NCBI RefSeq assembly: GCF_000218685.1
Contig: NW_006763290.1
Span: 3,374,908-3,438,907, forward strand
Length of the DNA stretch: 64,000 bases
Direction of reading: 5' to 3'
DNA from: Serpula lacrymans var. lacrymans S7.9
Taxonomy: Eukaryota > Basidiomycota > Agaricomycetes > Boletales > Serpulaceae
This document shows positions 11,660 through 22,219 of the stretch, piece after piece (the stretch's first letter is position 1; each line of letters begins with the position of its first letter). Position numbers and translations under genes: made by a program. Under the pieces are notes generated by a model. The model saw only the letters and a list, made by a program, of their open reading frames with translations. It did no database searches and was not told where the DNA came from.

Positions 11660-12286
11660 TTAACACATGTCTATTACTGCAGATGATGACAAAGATAAAG
11701 AGATAAAGAGAGGAAGCACTGATTCTATGTTACGCCAGTATTTGAGAAATGCTCTGCTACACCATTGTCCTTGAGTAGCTACAATGTCTGGGTTGACACC
11801 TTGTAGTAATAATTTGGTAGCCCCTCCTATTCTGAAGGAATGTCCTGGCATGCAAGGAAATCCGGCAGCCACCCATACATCATTGCATCGTGTCATAAAC
11901 CACATCTTGGTAATGGGATCCCAAGTATCATTGGTGATTTGGTAGGAAAAGAGGGGTGCAGAGTTGAGAATGTTTGCATTGGAGGAAAGATGTAGTCAAA
12001 GAGCCACAAACGGGCAAGTCTGATGGTTGTGGGCCATGATACATATGTCAGCGCCTTCTTGCTGTGTGGTTTTGGACCAAGGTATGTGAATGGAGGGGAA
12101 TGGGTAAGATTGAGTGAGAGACATGCTTCTGTGGAGTGAATGGGTTTGAACTTTGTATGAGCAGTTTGCCGAGTCTTGAATGTGAAAGGGAGAGGGTAAG
12201 TATGTGAAAGAGAAGTGAAGAGTAAATAATATACCTGCAGCATGACCAGAAGGCAATACTGGCAATGGCAATATCCAGAGTATTGG
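11660..12286 (-). pseudogene. Tyrosine recombinase C-terminal catalytic domain, 5' truncated
   Basis: Read on the minus strand the fragment begins DIAIASIAFWSCC, then an intron at about 12241-12175 (GTATAT to CAAG), then RLGKLLIQSSNPF. The Arg spanning this junction is the first catalytic Arg. Further on are HNHQTCPFVAL, WDPITKMWFMTRCNDVW, GHSFRIGGATKLLLQG (the HxxR box) and QGQWCSRAFLKYWR, which holds the Tyr nucleophile. This is the C-terminal domain of fungal tyrosine recombinases of the kind in Crypton-like elements and related Agaricomycete integrase genes. One in-frame TGA lies near 12000. The N-terminus is missing because a family A LTR begins at 12287 inside the gene. Confidence 0.82.
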
Positions 12287-12703
12287 TGTTACGATAACAC
12301 AATTTTCGGACCTTTCCTTCATTTTCATTCTCTGCTTTAACCTTGTATACTTTAGCTTTCACACATGGTGCCACACGGCACTTCCCCTTTTGTTCAAACT
12401 CCTCTTTCTCGCGCCGCATTGCCTTCTTCTTATTTTTAGATACAACTCTCTCACACAGTGGAGCTGGTCATGCGGGCTAGGCCCCATAACATCATCAGCC
12501 ACTGACTTTATCAACTGTACAGTACATAAGTACAAACACTCTGTATTAGTATATATACCCCAATAGATCCAGGAGACTCCTCAGCGAGTCCTTCTGTTGT
12601 TAACCAACAAACTCTCTGCAGCCCAAGGGGTAACCACTCCCCATTCACTACCCTTATAGTGTGTTCTTGTGTGCGCCAGAGTAACTAACTCTTGGTTGTA
12701 ATA
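12287..12703 (+). repeat. 5' LTR, Gypsy family A
   Basis: It begins TGTTACGATAACACAATTTT and runs to cttggttgtaata, about 417 bp. It retains more CpG than the 3' LTR: for example tcgcgccgcatt here against tcgtgccacatt there, and acgat against acaat at the start. No convincing tRNA-complementary primer site follows. Confidence 0.88.
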
Positions 12704-12768
12704 AAAAGGTGGAAGTCGTCGTTGACCCCGGCGCTTTCAAAGGAGACAGAGTGTGATTTGCCAAATGG

Positions 12769-13690
12769 TGAATCAAGCTCCAAATATGGGTTAAGGCAAA
12801 TTGGGATGCATTTGCCGATGATTTCGAGGTAGCCACTGCGGTGCTATCTCGACTAAGGGGACCTCTGGCGGGTCAATACGCCCAAGTTAGATTGCAGGAG
12901 TGCTACACCGCGGGTGTGTGGCCGACCTGGGACAATCTCAAGATAGAGATCAAAAAAATATTTCAAACCGCAAGCTGAGCGTGACTGGGCGCATCAGCAA
13001 ATCTGTTCCTTCAAACATTTCAAAACGCAAGCTGAGCGTGACTGGGTGCGTCAGCAAATCTGTTCCTTCAAACAAGGAAATATGAGGACAGATGTCTATG
13101 TTACCCGGTTCCTGGCCCTCTCCATCCAAGGAGGGCTTGGCAATGAACATGCATTAGAACTGCTGGAGCGCAATGTGAACCCCCGCATTGCAGAACAGAT
13201 CTACTTGCAGGATACAAGAAACGAAAATCTGGCCCTGGCGGCTGAGAAAGTACGACGCGTCGGTAGAGTCATGGAGCTCTACGCTATGCACCAAGGTGGC
13301 GGGTCCACCACCAAAAACAACCAATCCCAGAGGCGCCCTGGGTCATCAAACCACCATAATCACTCTCACGGGTTCAAGCTGTTCGGGCTGCAACCAGGGC
13401 AGGGAGCCCCTATAGATATTGGCGTGGTCCAGGGCGGACAAATGCGCAGATTCAAAGGGAACTGCTACAATTGCGGCCAAGAGGGACACATGTCCTGAGA
13501 TTGCAAAAACGGGGTGCAGGCCACCCAACAAAAAAATAATCAAGGGTGCCAGGTGCACCAACTAGAAACAGAAAAACTGGACAATCGGCTCCAGACTCAG
13601 GCCAGTCGTTCATATGACAAGATCCAGGCCTTCTTTTATGACCAGCAGGTCACTGAGATGAAGGTTCAGGGAAAAGAGTTAGGAGCTTAG
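12769..13690 (+). pseudogene. Gypsy family A gag, frameshifted, with an in-frame stop in the zinc knuckle
   Basis: The first part (KLQIWVKANWDAFADDFE, then AGQYAQVRLQECY) is in one frame. A run of seven A's near 12958 precedes a frame change into the frame of TQAERDWVRQQICSFK. A 57-bp segment (12961-13017) is directly duplicated at 13018-13074. The capsid region continues through YVTRFLALSIQ to a CCHC zinc knuckle, CYNCGQEGHMS-stop-DC. Its TGA at 13496-13498 stands where an Arg codon would be expected. The frame then runs through DNRLQTQASRSYDK to a stop near 13690. The stretch 13691-14024 links gag to pol and holds no clear domain. Confidence 0.8.
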
Positions 13691-14024
13691 GTCACTTGGG
13701 TGCCTTTGCTCCATGAACCAATGAAGTAAACCACAACAAGGTGGCCCCTGCTCCGGGGTGTTGCACGAGCAATAATGGAAAGAAGGGGATGGCTCCCCAA
13801 TTTGTAAATAGATTTCAAAATTTATCAGAAATATGTACTTGTATGAAGCATTGTAACTGTAATATTTATGATACTACCGCTGCACCAGTGTCTCCCTTGG
13901 AGCGTGGCCCCGGCGAGACAAACAATAGGGTGCTTGATTCTGGTAAAAATAAAATAGAAAAACATGTAGCTTTCGATACCTCTTCTTCTTCATTGCAGCC
14001 ACCCTTTCCCAAATCCCAAAGTGT

Positions 14025-17000
14025 GTGTTGATGCGCACATATTTATTCCAAAAAGAGATCCGTTTAGACGTTGGTGTGGAAAACCTTGCCCGGGGCATAG
14101 TACACCCAACCAGTGCACTGCTTGATTCAGGCGCTAACAGAACCTTCATAGATCAGGTCTGGGCGGAGCAAATTCGACTCCCCCTTGTAAAATTAGACAT
14201 ATCTATTCCCGTCTATAATGTTGACAGTACGCTGAACGCGGGTGGCTGCATCACGCACAAATGTTCTTTTATTGTCAAATACCAAGGACACAGAGAACGA
14301 GTCACCGCCAAAGCTACCCAACTAGGGAAGATTAATTTAATCTTGGGCTGGACCTGGCTATTTAAACACAACCCTGAGATCGACTGGCAGACAGGGGTTG
14401 TCACATTGTCACATTGCCCTCAGGAGTGTGTGAACTTGGGTAAACCAAATTATGTCCGTCACAATGAGCGTCTTGAGAAGATAAACGCTGGTCACGTTTA
14501 TGAGCTCAGATCTTTAGAAAAGATCGACAATGATGATGATGAGGTAAAACCCGAAGAAGAGATTAAAAGGCTGGTACCTCCCGAGTACCATAACTTCTGG
14601 AAAGTCTTTTCAAAACATAAATCAGAGCGCTTCCCAGAGGCTAAGCCTTGGGACTATGCTATAGATTTGAAGGACACTTTCAAACTGAGAAAAGGACACA
14701 TGATACCACTCTCTGCTCCAGAAAGAGATGAGGTGTCAAGTTTCATAGACGAACAGCTTAGGAAGGGTTACATCAGACCTTCCAAAAGCCCTATGACATC
14801 CCCAGTGTTCTTCATTCCTAAAAAGGATGGTAAGAAGCGTATGATTATGGACTATTGTTACGTGAATGAGCACACAGTTAAAAATGCGTATCCGCTGCCT
14901 TTGATCAGTCAGCTAGTAGACAAATTGGCTGGTGCCAAGATCTTGACAAAGATGGATCTCAGATGGGGGTACAATAATGTACGAATCAAAGAAGCAGATG
15001 CTTGGAAGGCCGCGTTCACGTGCCACCAAGAATCCTTTGAACGCCTTGTTATGTTCTTTGGGTTGACCAACTCACCGGCAACCTTCCAGAGCATGATGAA
15101 CGAGATCTTTGCAGATATGGAGAACTGTGTCGTCATTTACATTGACAATTTGTTAATATTTACGAAGTTGGACGATGAGGCTGAGCATGACAGGATCGTG
15201 CAAAAAGTCCTTCGACGCTTACAGGAACAGGACCTATTCATCAAACCCAAAAAATGTAATTTCAAAGTGAAGGAAGTAGACTTCCTTGGTATGATAATTG
15301 GCCAGAATGGAATCAGGATGGATCCTGAGAAAGTTCAAGCTATATTGGATTGGCCAGAACCTACTCACGTCAAAGGAGTTAGGGCCTTTCTTGGCTTAGG
15401 CAATCTCTATCGAAGATTTGTTGAAAACTTTGCAAAGATAATGAGACTGTTGAATGATCTCACTAAAAATGATATTATTTGGCATTGGGGCACTAAAGAA
15501 CAAGAAGCTTTTGATAAGCTTAAACAGGTGTTTACAACGGCACCCATATTAGCATTTCCAGAATTAGACAAAGAGTTCCGGATAGAAACCGAGTCTTCTG
15601 ATTTTGCTACTGGGGCTGTTTTGTCAATTAAATGCCCTGATGATCTTTGGAGGCCTTGTGCCTATTTATCACATAGTTTGTCGCCTACGGAGCGCAACTA
15701 TCAAATTTACAACAAAGAGATGCTGGCCATCATTAGAGCCTTAGAGCACTGGCGGCACTACTTAGAAGGTGCTAGACACCAACTTGAAATTTGGACTGAT
15801 CATAAGAATCTGGAGTATTTTACGATGGCCCGAGACTTGAACCAAAGACAGGCTCGCTACGCGGTATACTTGTCAAGGTTCAATTATAAATTAATTCATA
15901 AGCCTGGAAGCTCTATGGGGAAAGCGGATGCTTTGTCCAGAAGAGAGGATCATGCCAACGGCATCGAGGATGATAACAAAGGTGTCACCCTGATAGACCA
16001 ATCCAGGGTTGCCAATGTTAGAATCGGGCAGGATTCCGATCTTTTGGAAGTCTTCAAGAAAGACATCTCCTCAGAAGAGAAGGCGCGCCTTGACGGCAAT
16101 AAGAACTATTTATGGGAAGACGGGCTCTTCCATTTTAAAGACAAAATCTATGTGCCTGAGTCTGCAAGGATCAAGGCAATAGATAGACATCATGACACTC
16201 CAGTGGCTGGGCACCCTGGGTGGCAACGAACAATGGAGTTGATCTCCAGAAACTATATATGGCCTGGCATGGTCAAAGACGTACAGGAATACATAAAATC
16301 CTGTCTGAGATGTGCCATGGCTAAGAATTCTCACCAACCGCCGGCCGGTAAACTTATGCCGAATCCGATACCAGCTGGTCCCTGGCAAGATATATTGGTT
16401 GATTTCACAACGGATCTACCTGAGTCAAATGGGTATGATTCAGTAATGGTGGTAGTAGATCGCTTCTCCAAAGAAGTGGTATTCATACCCACCAATCAAA
16501 CCATTACCACTGCTGGTACGGCAGATTTATTTAAAGATTTTGTATGGTCTATCCATGGGTTACCAGAAACGGTTATCTCCGATAGAGGGCCACAATTCGC
16601 TAGTGAATTTACAAAAGAGTTATGCTGGATGCTGGGCATCAAACTTAAGTTATCAACGGTGTTCCATCCGCAGACTGATGGACAAACAGAGAGACTCAAC
16701 CAGGAGTTGAAGCAATACCTCCGTATATTTATTAATGACAGGCAGACAGATTGGGCCAAGTGGCTAAAGATAGCCCAGTTCTCTTATAATATCAAACAAT
16801 TGACGACTACAGGAAAGGCACCATTTGAGGTTACTAGATCGTACCTCCCCAGAATGGGTGTAGGACCTGGCAAAAGCAAGAACGAGGCTGCTGGGAACAT
16901 GGCCAAAGACATGAAATCTGTCTTAGACAAAACGCGCAAGGCGCTATTCAAAACTGCAGAGCAGATGAAAGACAAGGCAGAGCGTAGACGCTCTAAGGCC

Positions 17001-17549
17001 CCTGACTACAAGATCGGCAACCTGGTCTGGTTAGATACTGACCATTTAAAGTTAAAAGATCGGCAGTCTAGAAAACTGACCAAAAAATGGATTTGCCCTT
17101 ACCGGATTAAGGATGTCAAACCAAACACGGTGGAGCTGGAACTCCCAAAACGAATGAGGGTAGTACCCACGGTTAATATTAGCCATGTGAAACCCTACAA
17201 AGGGCCGCTGCCGGGACAGCGTGTAGACCAGCCTGGACCGGTTGTAGTCACCCAGGAAGGTGAAGAAGAGTTCAAAGTTGAACAGGTGGTGGATGCACGC
17301 TTGAAGCGTGGCAAATTAGAGTTCCTAGTCCTATGGAAGGGCTATGGAGACAAGGACAGAATGTGGGAACCAGAAGCCCATCTGGACAATTCCCGTGATG
17401 CTGTTTGCAAATTTTATTCTAAGAACCCCTCAGCTCCTAGGAAGCTTAGAGGCATGGACTCAAAACTTTTTAACTCCCTTTTTCAACCTATGCCCGAAAA
17501 TTTAACTACCACCTCCGGTATTTGGTCTCGCCTGGAAGTCAAGCCTTAG
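14025..17549 (+). CDS. Gypsy family A Pol: protease, RT, RNase H, integrase, chromodomain
   Basis: The frame is open for 1174 codons. Aspartic protease: ALLDSGANRTFID (about residue 30). RT: RPSKSPMTSPVFFIPKKDG, TKMDLRWGYNNVRIKE and the active site VVIYIDNLLIFT, where the usual second Asp is Asn. RNase H: FRIETESSDFATGAVL, TDHKNLEYF and GKADALSRR. H2C2 finger: HHDTPVAGHPG to CLRCAMAK. Integrase core: LVDFTTDLPES, ISDRGPQFAS and TDGQTERLNQELK. Chromodomain: FKVEQVVDARLKRGK, VLWKGYG, MWEPEAHL. The YIDN change should abolish polymerase activity. A Cys replaces Arg in MDYCYVNE, a probable CGT-to-TGT change. The true start is unclear because this type is normally made as a gag-pol fusion. Confidence 0.93.
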   Translation: MLMRTYLFQKEIRLDVGVENLARGIVHPTSALLDSGANRTFIDQVWAEQIRLPLVKLDISIPVYNVDSTLNAGGCITHKCSFIVKYQGHRERVTAKATQLGKINLILGWTWLFKHNPEIDWQTGVVTLSHCPQECVNLGKPNYVRHNERLEKINAGHVYELRSLEKIDNDDDEVKPEEEIKRLVPPEYHNFWKVFSKHKSERFPEAKPWDYAIDLKDTFKLRKGHMIPLSAPERDEVSSFIDEQLRKGYIRPSKSPMTSPVFFIPKKDGKKRMIMDYCYVNEHTVKNAYPLPLISQLVDKLAGAKILTKMDLRWGYNNVRIKEADAWKAAFTCHQESFERLVMFFGLTNSPATFQSMMNEIFADMENCVVIYIDNLLIFTKLDDEAEHDRIVQKVLRRLQEQDLFIKPKKCNFKVKEVDFLGMIIGQNGIRMDPEKVQAILDWPEPTHVKGVRAFLGLGNLYRRFVENFAKIMRLLNDLTKNDIIWHWGTKEQEAFDKLKQVFTTAPILAFPELDKEFRIETESSDFATGAVLSIKCPDDLWRPCAYLSHSLSPTERNYQIYNKEMLAIIRALEHWRHYLEGARHQLEIWTDHKNLEYFTMARDLNQRQARYAVYLSRFNYKLIHKPGSSMGKADALSRREDHANGIEDDNKGVTLIDQSRVANVRIGQDSDLLEVFKKDISSEEKARLDGNKNYLWEDGLFHFKDKIYVPESARIKAIDRHHDTPVAGHPGWQRTMELISRNYIWPGMVKDVQEYIKSCLRCAMAKNSHQPPAGKLMPNPIPAGPWQDILVDFTTDLPESNGYDSVMVVVDRFSKEVVFIPTNQTITTAGTADLFKDFVWSIHGLPETVISDRGPQFASEFTKELCWMLGIKLKLSTVFHPQTDGQTERLNQELKQYLRIFINDRQTDWAKWLKIAQFSYNIKQLTTTGKAPFEVTRSYLPRMGVGPGKSKNEAAGNMAKDMKSVLDKTRKALFKTAEQMKDKAERRRSKAPDYKIGNLVWLDTDHLKLKDRQSRKLTKKWICPYRIKDVKPNTVELELPKRMRVVPTVNISHVKPYKGPLPGQRVDQPGPVVVTQEGEEEFKVEQVVDARLKRGKLEFLVLWKGYGDKDRMWEPEAHLDNSRDAVCKFYSKNPSAPRKLRGMDSKLFNSLFQPMPENLTTTSGIWSRLEVKP

Positions 17550-17560
17550 AAGGGGGGTAG

Positions 17561-17975
17561 TGTTACAATAACACAATTTTTGGACCTTTCTTTCTTTTCA
17601 TTCTCCGCTTTAACCTTGTATACTTTAGCTTTCACACATGGTGCCATGTGGCACTTCCCCTTTTGATCAAACTCCTCTTTCTCGTGCCACATTGCCTTCT
17701 TCTTATTTTAGATACAAATCTCTCACACAGTAGAGCTGGTCATGCGGGCTAGGCCCCATAACATCATCAGCCACTGACTTTATCAACTGTACAGTACATA
17801 AGTACAAACACTCTGTATTAGTATATATACCCCAATAGATCCAGGAGACTCCTCAGTGAGTCCTTCTGTTGTTAACCAACAAACTCTCTGCAGCCTAAGG
17901 GGTAACCACTCCCCATCCACTACCTTCATAGTGTGTTCCTGTGTGCGCCAGAGTAACTAACTCTTGGTTGTTACA
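17561..17975 (+). repeat. 3' LTR, Gypsy family A (reference copy)
   Basis: The 415-bp LTR begins TGTTACAATAACACAATTTT and ends CTCTTGGTTGTTACA. Landmarks are tatatacccc near 17823, the gagactcctcag box and aaggggtaaccactcccc. It serves as the reference for the solo LTRs described elsewhere in this window. Most differences from the 5' LTR are CpG to TpG or CpA. Confidence 0.93.
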
Positions 17976-18009
17976 AAAGTTAGAAGTCCAAAAATTGTGT
18001 ATTGTAACA
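17976..18009 (-). repeat. Truncated LTR end of an inverted Gypsy family A relic
   Basis: In reverse complement this reads TGTTACAATACACAATTTTT and stops after 34 bases, where the plus-strand 3' LTR begins. The polypurine tract of the minus-strand element (ctaccccccc on this strand) follows at 18010-18020. The two elements therefore meet tail to tail with most of the second LTR missing. Confidence 0.75.
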
Positions 18010-18020
18010 CTACCCCCCTC

Positions 18021-19680
18021 CTAAGGCTCAAATTCCAGGCAAGACCAAGTACTGGAGGTTGTAGTTAAATTTTTGGGCATTGGTTGAAAAAAAGAATAAA
18101 AAAGGCTTGAATCCATGCCTCTAAGCTTTTGTAGAGCTGAGGGATTCTTAGAATAGAATTTGTGAACGGCATTGCGGGAATTGTCCAGATGGGCTCCTGG
18201 TTCCCACATTCTGTCCTCATTTCTATAGCCCTTTCATAGGACCAGGAATCCTAATTTTCCATACTTCAAGCGTGCATCTACCACCTGTTTGACTTTGAAC
18301 TTTTTTTCACCTTCCTGGGTGACTACAACCGGTCCAGGCCAAAATTGCATTGTCCCGGCAATGGTCTCTTGTAGGGTTCCACACAGCTAATATTGACCCT
18401 GGGTACCACCCCCATCCGTTTTGGGAGTTCCAGCTCCAGCTCCACTGCATTTGGTTTGACTTCCTTAATCCAGTAAGGACCAATCCACTTTTTGGCAGTT
18501 TATCTTTGAATTTCAAGTGGTCAGTATCCAACCAAACCAGGCTGCTGATCTTGTAGTCAGGTGCTTTAGAGTGTCTACACTTTGCCCTGTCTTTCATCTG
18601 CTCTGCAGTTTTGAATAGCACCTGGCGCATTTTGTCTAAGACAGATTTTATGTCTTTGACTATGTTCCTAGCAGCCCCATCCTTGCTTTTGCCAGGTTCT
18701 ACACCCATTCTTGGTAGGTATGACCTTGTGACCTTGCATGGTGATGTCCCTGTAGCCAATGACTGTTTGATATTGTATGAGTGTCAGAACTGTGACCTTA
18801 CGGAGTGTCGGAGTTACAGTGTACAGAGATGGGGTAGGGGTAACAGAGTACGAGATGGGGAATTGGCTTAGCTTGTGCACTAGGCCCTTCTGTGGACCTT
18901 GGTCCCTAACTTGATGGGATGGATGCAGGAAAGTAGAGGATGAAAAGGGAGCAGAGTAAAGATTCTTTGGAGAAGGGTTGGGAAACTTAGAAAGGGACTT
19001 GTAAAAAGGTGAGAGAATCTAGTTGATATTCAAACTGCAGGAACAGAGTACAGAAGCATATACTCTTGAAGGAGTAGGAGCTTGTAAGGAGTAACTTGTA
19101 ATGTAGGTACGGAGTTCCATGTGGACAATTATCTAGCAAGAGAGAAATATATGTGTAAGGAGTGTATCATAAGGTCTAAACTAAAGAGTCCATGAGGAGT
19201 ACAAGAATGTGCGCAGGAAAGTATATGGCGGACTAGAAGTCCGGTGTAGGAGTATTGGAACGGGAGTTTGGAGTACCATGTGGGGGTGGGGCACGGGGCT
19301 ATGCCAAATGGCAGGCCATAAGGAGCGTAATCCCGGTAATACCGAAGATTTGGGAGATTCAGACTAGAAGAAAATATCTCATTTGGAGATGTCGGAGTCC
19401 CGTTCCCCGGTACGGACATGACAATGAGATCTGTCTGCCTATCATTGATAAATATCCAGAGACACTATTTCAACTCCAGGTTGAGTCTCTCCATTTGTCC
19501 ATCAGTTTGCACATGGAACACTGTTGATAACTTAGGTTTAATGCCCAGCATGTGGCATAAGCATCTGCTTTTCCCATGGAAGTTCCTAGTTTATGAATTA
19601 TTTTCTCATGGAGAATCAAAAGTCTCATAAAAGTGTGATCCTTCAAGTCTATGAGATTGTGTCCTCTAAATATGTCCATT
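18021..19680 (-). pseudogene. Gypsy family A pol relic, internally deleted, holding a solo LTR
   Basis: On the minus strand the C-terminal pieces are clear: HKLGTSMGKADA (RNase H end), then directly MLGIKPKLSTVFH and TDGQMERLNLELK (integrase), so about 250 codons between them are deleted. After the solo LTR come SYNIKQSLATGTSP, TRSYLPRMGVEPGKSKD and KAPDYKISSLVWLDTDHLK, followed by chromodomain pieces QVVDARLKYGK, WKGYRNEDRMWEP and HKFYSKNPSA, ending LEFEP-stop at 18021. It is close to the family A Pol at 14025-17549 but carries stops and frameshifts. Confidence 0.85.
18782..19423. repeat. Solo LTR of an otherwise unseen family, 642 bp, TSD ATGAG
   Basis: The segment begins TGTCAGAACTG and ends GGACATGACA, so its ends are TGTCA/TGACA. 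It is flanked by the perfect 5-bp repeat ATGAG (18777-18781 and 19424-19428). It splits the integrase of the family A relic between NDRQTD and SYNIKQ. The inside is non-coding, purine-rich on this strand and rich in ggagt words. No internal part of this family is present in the window, and its orientation cannot be set. Confidence 0.82.
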
Positions 19681-20538
19681 GTATTTTGATCTCCAGGTTG
19701 GATCTGATGTCTTTTTCATCTGATGTTTTCAGGATTTCCCAGTTAACAGACCATAGATTGGATGACAACCTGTCCTGAGTTTTTTTACCCCAACGAGTAT
19801 TATGTTGAGCGCCTTGCTCATCTTTCTCAGGACAATCTTTGTGAATGCACTGAAATGCTCAGGCTTTTGCATTGCCTTGCCCACAATAAAGACTTGCTAA
19901 TTTCCTCCATACTGCAACATTTCTTTTTATTGCGTGCCCAGTTAGGGGTCCTGCCTAACAACCTAATTTCCTGTTGATAAAGTTGACAAATGTGCAGCTG
20001 GTCAACTGTCTTGCATCTTTTCTCAAGTTGAAAAAGAATATGGTTCACAAGTGGCTGTGTCAAGTACAACACCATTTCACATCATCATTGATCTATTGCA
20101 ATTATCAGGCCTGTTGTCCCTGCTGGTGATATTCCATCCTCTCCTTTATGATGGCTTTCTTCTGAGCAGTCTGATTTTCTTAAATGTCTTAAAAGATTGT
20201 CATCCAAAGATGTTTGTGCCTGTTTTGATGCTGTTGTGAAATTGGTTTGACCTCAATGATTTTCCTGTTCCCATTAAAAGTGTTGTTCCTCTTTATTATC
20301 TCTTTTTGTAAGTCGGGTCGCTTTTCTCTTTTCTTCTGGCACTATATTGCTTGTTGTTATTTACTTATGTCACTATCCTTCTTGGCCTTTGCTTGGACTG
20401 AATAGAATTGATATGATATTCCAGATACTACAACATGAGTATGGCTTGTGTCTGTGTCTCCTTACTGTGTTGTTGTCACCGGTCATATCCACCCTGCAGA
20501 AGAAAAAGAAGATTTGAAGGCATAAAAAACAGCATAAA
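19681..20538. other. Unassigned DNA between Gypsy relic and Helitron fragment
   Basis: There is no gene I can support. A minus-strand open stretch at 19827-20075 (CKTVDQLHICQLYQQEIRLL) looks protein-like but belongs to no family I recognise. The right part (about 20260-20520) may hold upstream exons of the Helitron-type gene. Confidence 0.3.
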
Positions 20539-21445
20539 GTGTTGGATACCCATGAACATGACCTAGATATACAGCGCTCTTGGCCACAAATGGTTCCTTG
20601 TGATATAGTCTTTTGCTACTTGGATACCTACATGAAAAACTCAGCCTGCAAGCCAGCTACAATGTGTTGTGTTTATTCGCAACATCAGCATGCCATCAAA
20701 GTTATCCAGCTTACTCCAGAATCCACACTTCCACCCAACCCTGATGTCCTTTGCCTCTGTGATGAAGTTATCATCTCAAATTGTATAGTACAATGTGTAT
20801 TGTTGGAATTTACTTTTGGTAATATCACCATTGACAGACTAATGCTTGATTGAAAGTGTATTTCTTTTTGTAGATCTTTTTCTGCCACTTTCCATGTATA
20901 TACTGATTGTCACCCTTATATTGTCAGAGATGTAGTTTGTTGGTTTTCACTAGCAAACAAACTCTACCGGGGTACACTGCCCGCTTCCTTTCAAGACTTG
21001 ACCTGGGTTGAGGAAAAAATTTGTGTAATTTATTGTGCTACTGCTCATGTCACGCAATTGTATCAGTTGTTGGACCCCACTCAACCAAAGATTTTTCACA
21101 GAAATATTTGTGCGCATGATACTAATATTGTGTCTACAGCCACTGTGTTGCCTCACACTCCTACAGGCATCAATGGCATCCTTAGTGTTGTCTTTGTGGG
21201 TCCTGGAAATGTTTTTGCTAGCCAGATGGGCCCAATGTTTTGGGCTTGTAGACGTAATATTCTCGTTTTTTTATTGTGGCTGAGGTATCATAACCATTTG
21301 TACACTAATCTGTCCTATGACTTCAGCATACTTGATCTGTATCCCGAAGATGATGCTTTGCCTGGCCTTGAAGATCAAGTTGTGCACAATAAAGAACTCA
21401 ATGCATCAGCTGTTTTTTCTGAAGAGACGGCCGGTATCGGAGGTA
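20539..21445 (+). pseudogene. Helitron-associated N-terminal region (DUF6570-like), fragment
   Basis: The first exon encodes SWPQMVPCDIVFCYLDTYMK and MCCVYSQHQHAIKV, the Cys-containing N-terminal part found upstream of Helitron helicases in Agaricomycetes. After a short intron ending at 20873 the next exon carries SLANKLYRGTLPASFQDLTW, VEEKICVIYCATAHVTQLYQ, HTPTGINGILSVVFVGPGN, then FLLWLRYHNHLYTNL and LDLYPEDDALPGLEDQVV and EETAGIGG. This order matches the DUF6570 domain. The Rep endonuclease and helicase are absent because the sequence changes abruptly at about 21445-21450 into minus-strand Gypsy integrase, so only a fragment was captured or kept. Confidence 0.75.
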
Positions 21446-21466
21446 GATCTTCAGTTCTTGGTTTGA

Positions 21467-22219
21467 TCATTCCGTCTGTCCTTCTGTTCGTGGATGATAC
21501 ACCGTGGAGAGTGCAGTTTCAACGTTCAGGAGTTTGTGGAGTTCTCTGAATACTTCAGAGGTGAACTGTGGTCCATATGAGTTTATCATGTAATCCAAAT
21601 CGTTTGAAGACGGAATCATGGAAGATTTGTGCAGTTTTGAGTGCATCAATGGTTTTATGATAGGGTGAGAGGATTACCCCCTTACTAAGTCCTTGGTCTA
21701 CCACGACCATTATACTGTCATATCCTGATGACTCTGGTAAGTCTGTTATGACATCCACAGAGAGATAGTTCATTGGTTCTGTGGTTTTTGGGGTTTGATT
21801 TGGTATTAACGGTACTGTAGTTGGATGCATGTTTAGCATCCTTTCACGCATTCTTCTACTTGTTTCATCATTCCTGGCCACCAGTAGGCCTTTTTAATTA
21901 ATTGGTAGGTTTTTAGCCTTCCTGGGTGTCCCGCCGTTAGGGAGTCATGGTGATCTTTAATGATTTTTCTTTGTTCCTCTGCTTTGTCAATTAGTAGTTT
22001 ATTCTGATGGAAGAACTGTCCTTCTTCTTTGCTCCAATCTTCCTTCTTTGTTTGTCCTGGATAGTTGTTGTTTGTGAGCATTGCTTGCTTAATAGCGTCT
22101 TTTATTGTTCGTGTGTGATATAAGAATGCTGATGCTGGTATCATTGGTGTGTCCTTGTCGTCTTCTTTGTTGTCAATGTACAAGTCGGGTCTCCTCAAGA
22201 GTGCGTCTGGTACCACCAT
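21467..22219 (-). pseudogene. Gypsy family B integrase: H2C2 finger and part of the DDE core
   Basis: The minus strand carries HHDSLTAGHPGRLKTYQL, YWWPGM and CVKGC of the zinc-binding domain. Next come YLSVDVITDLPESSGYD (first Asp) and, after a frame break, YGPQFTSEVFRELHKLL and TVYHPRTEGQTE (the Glu region), then TGA and SNQELK. That TGA stands at an Arg position, a CGA-to-TGA type change. The second Asp region is interrupted by a stop. Confidence 0.82.

Larger units (their letters stand above)
12287..17975 (+). mobile_element. Gypsy family A element with both LTRs (chromovirus type)
   Basis: The 5' LTR (12287-12703), gag relic, pol and 3' LTR (17561-17975) are in order. The polypurine tract aaggggggtag at 17550-17560 directly precedes the 3' LTR. 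The element inserted into the tyrosine recombinase gene on its left. On its right it abuts another, inverted family A copy. The flanking pentamers (attgg and aaagt) do not match, so one end was probably changed by recombination. Gag is broken and the RT lacks a catalytic Asp, so the copy is inactive. Confidence 0.92.

Noticed and set aside
13496..13498. Programmed stop readthrough at the family A gag TGA
   Set aside because: The stop lies inside the zinc knuckle at an Arg position and the gag is also frameshifted, so decay is simpler.
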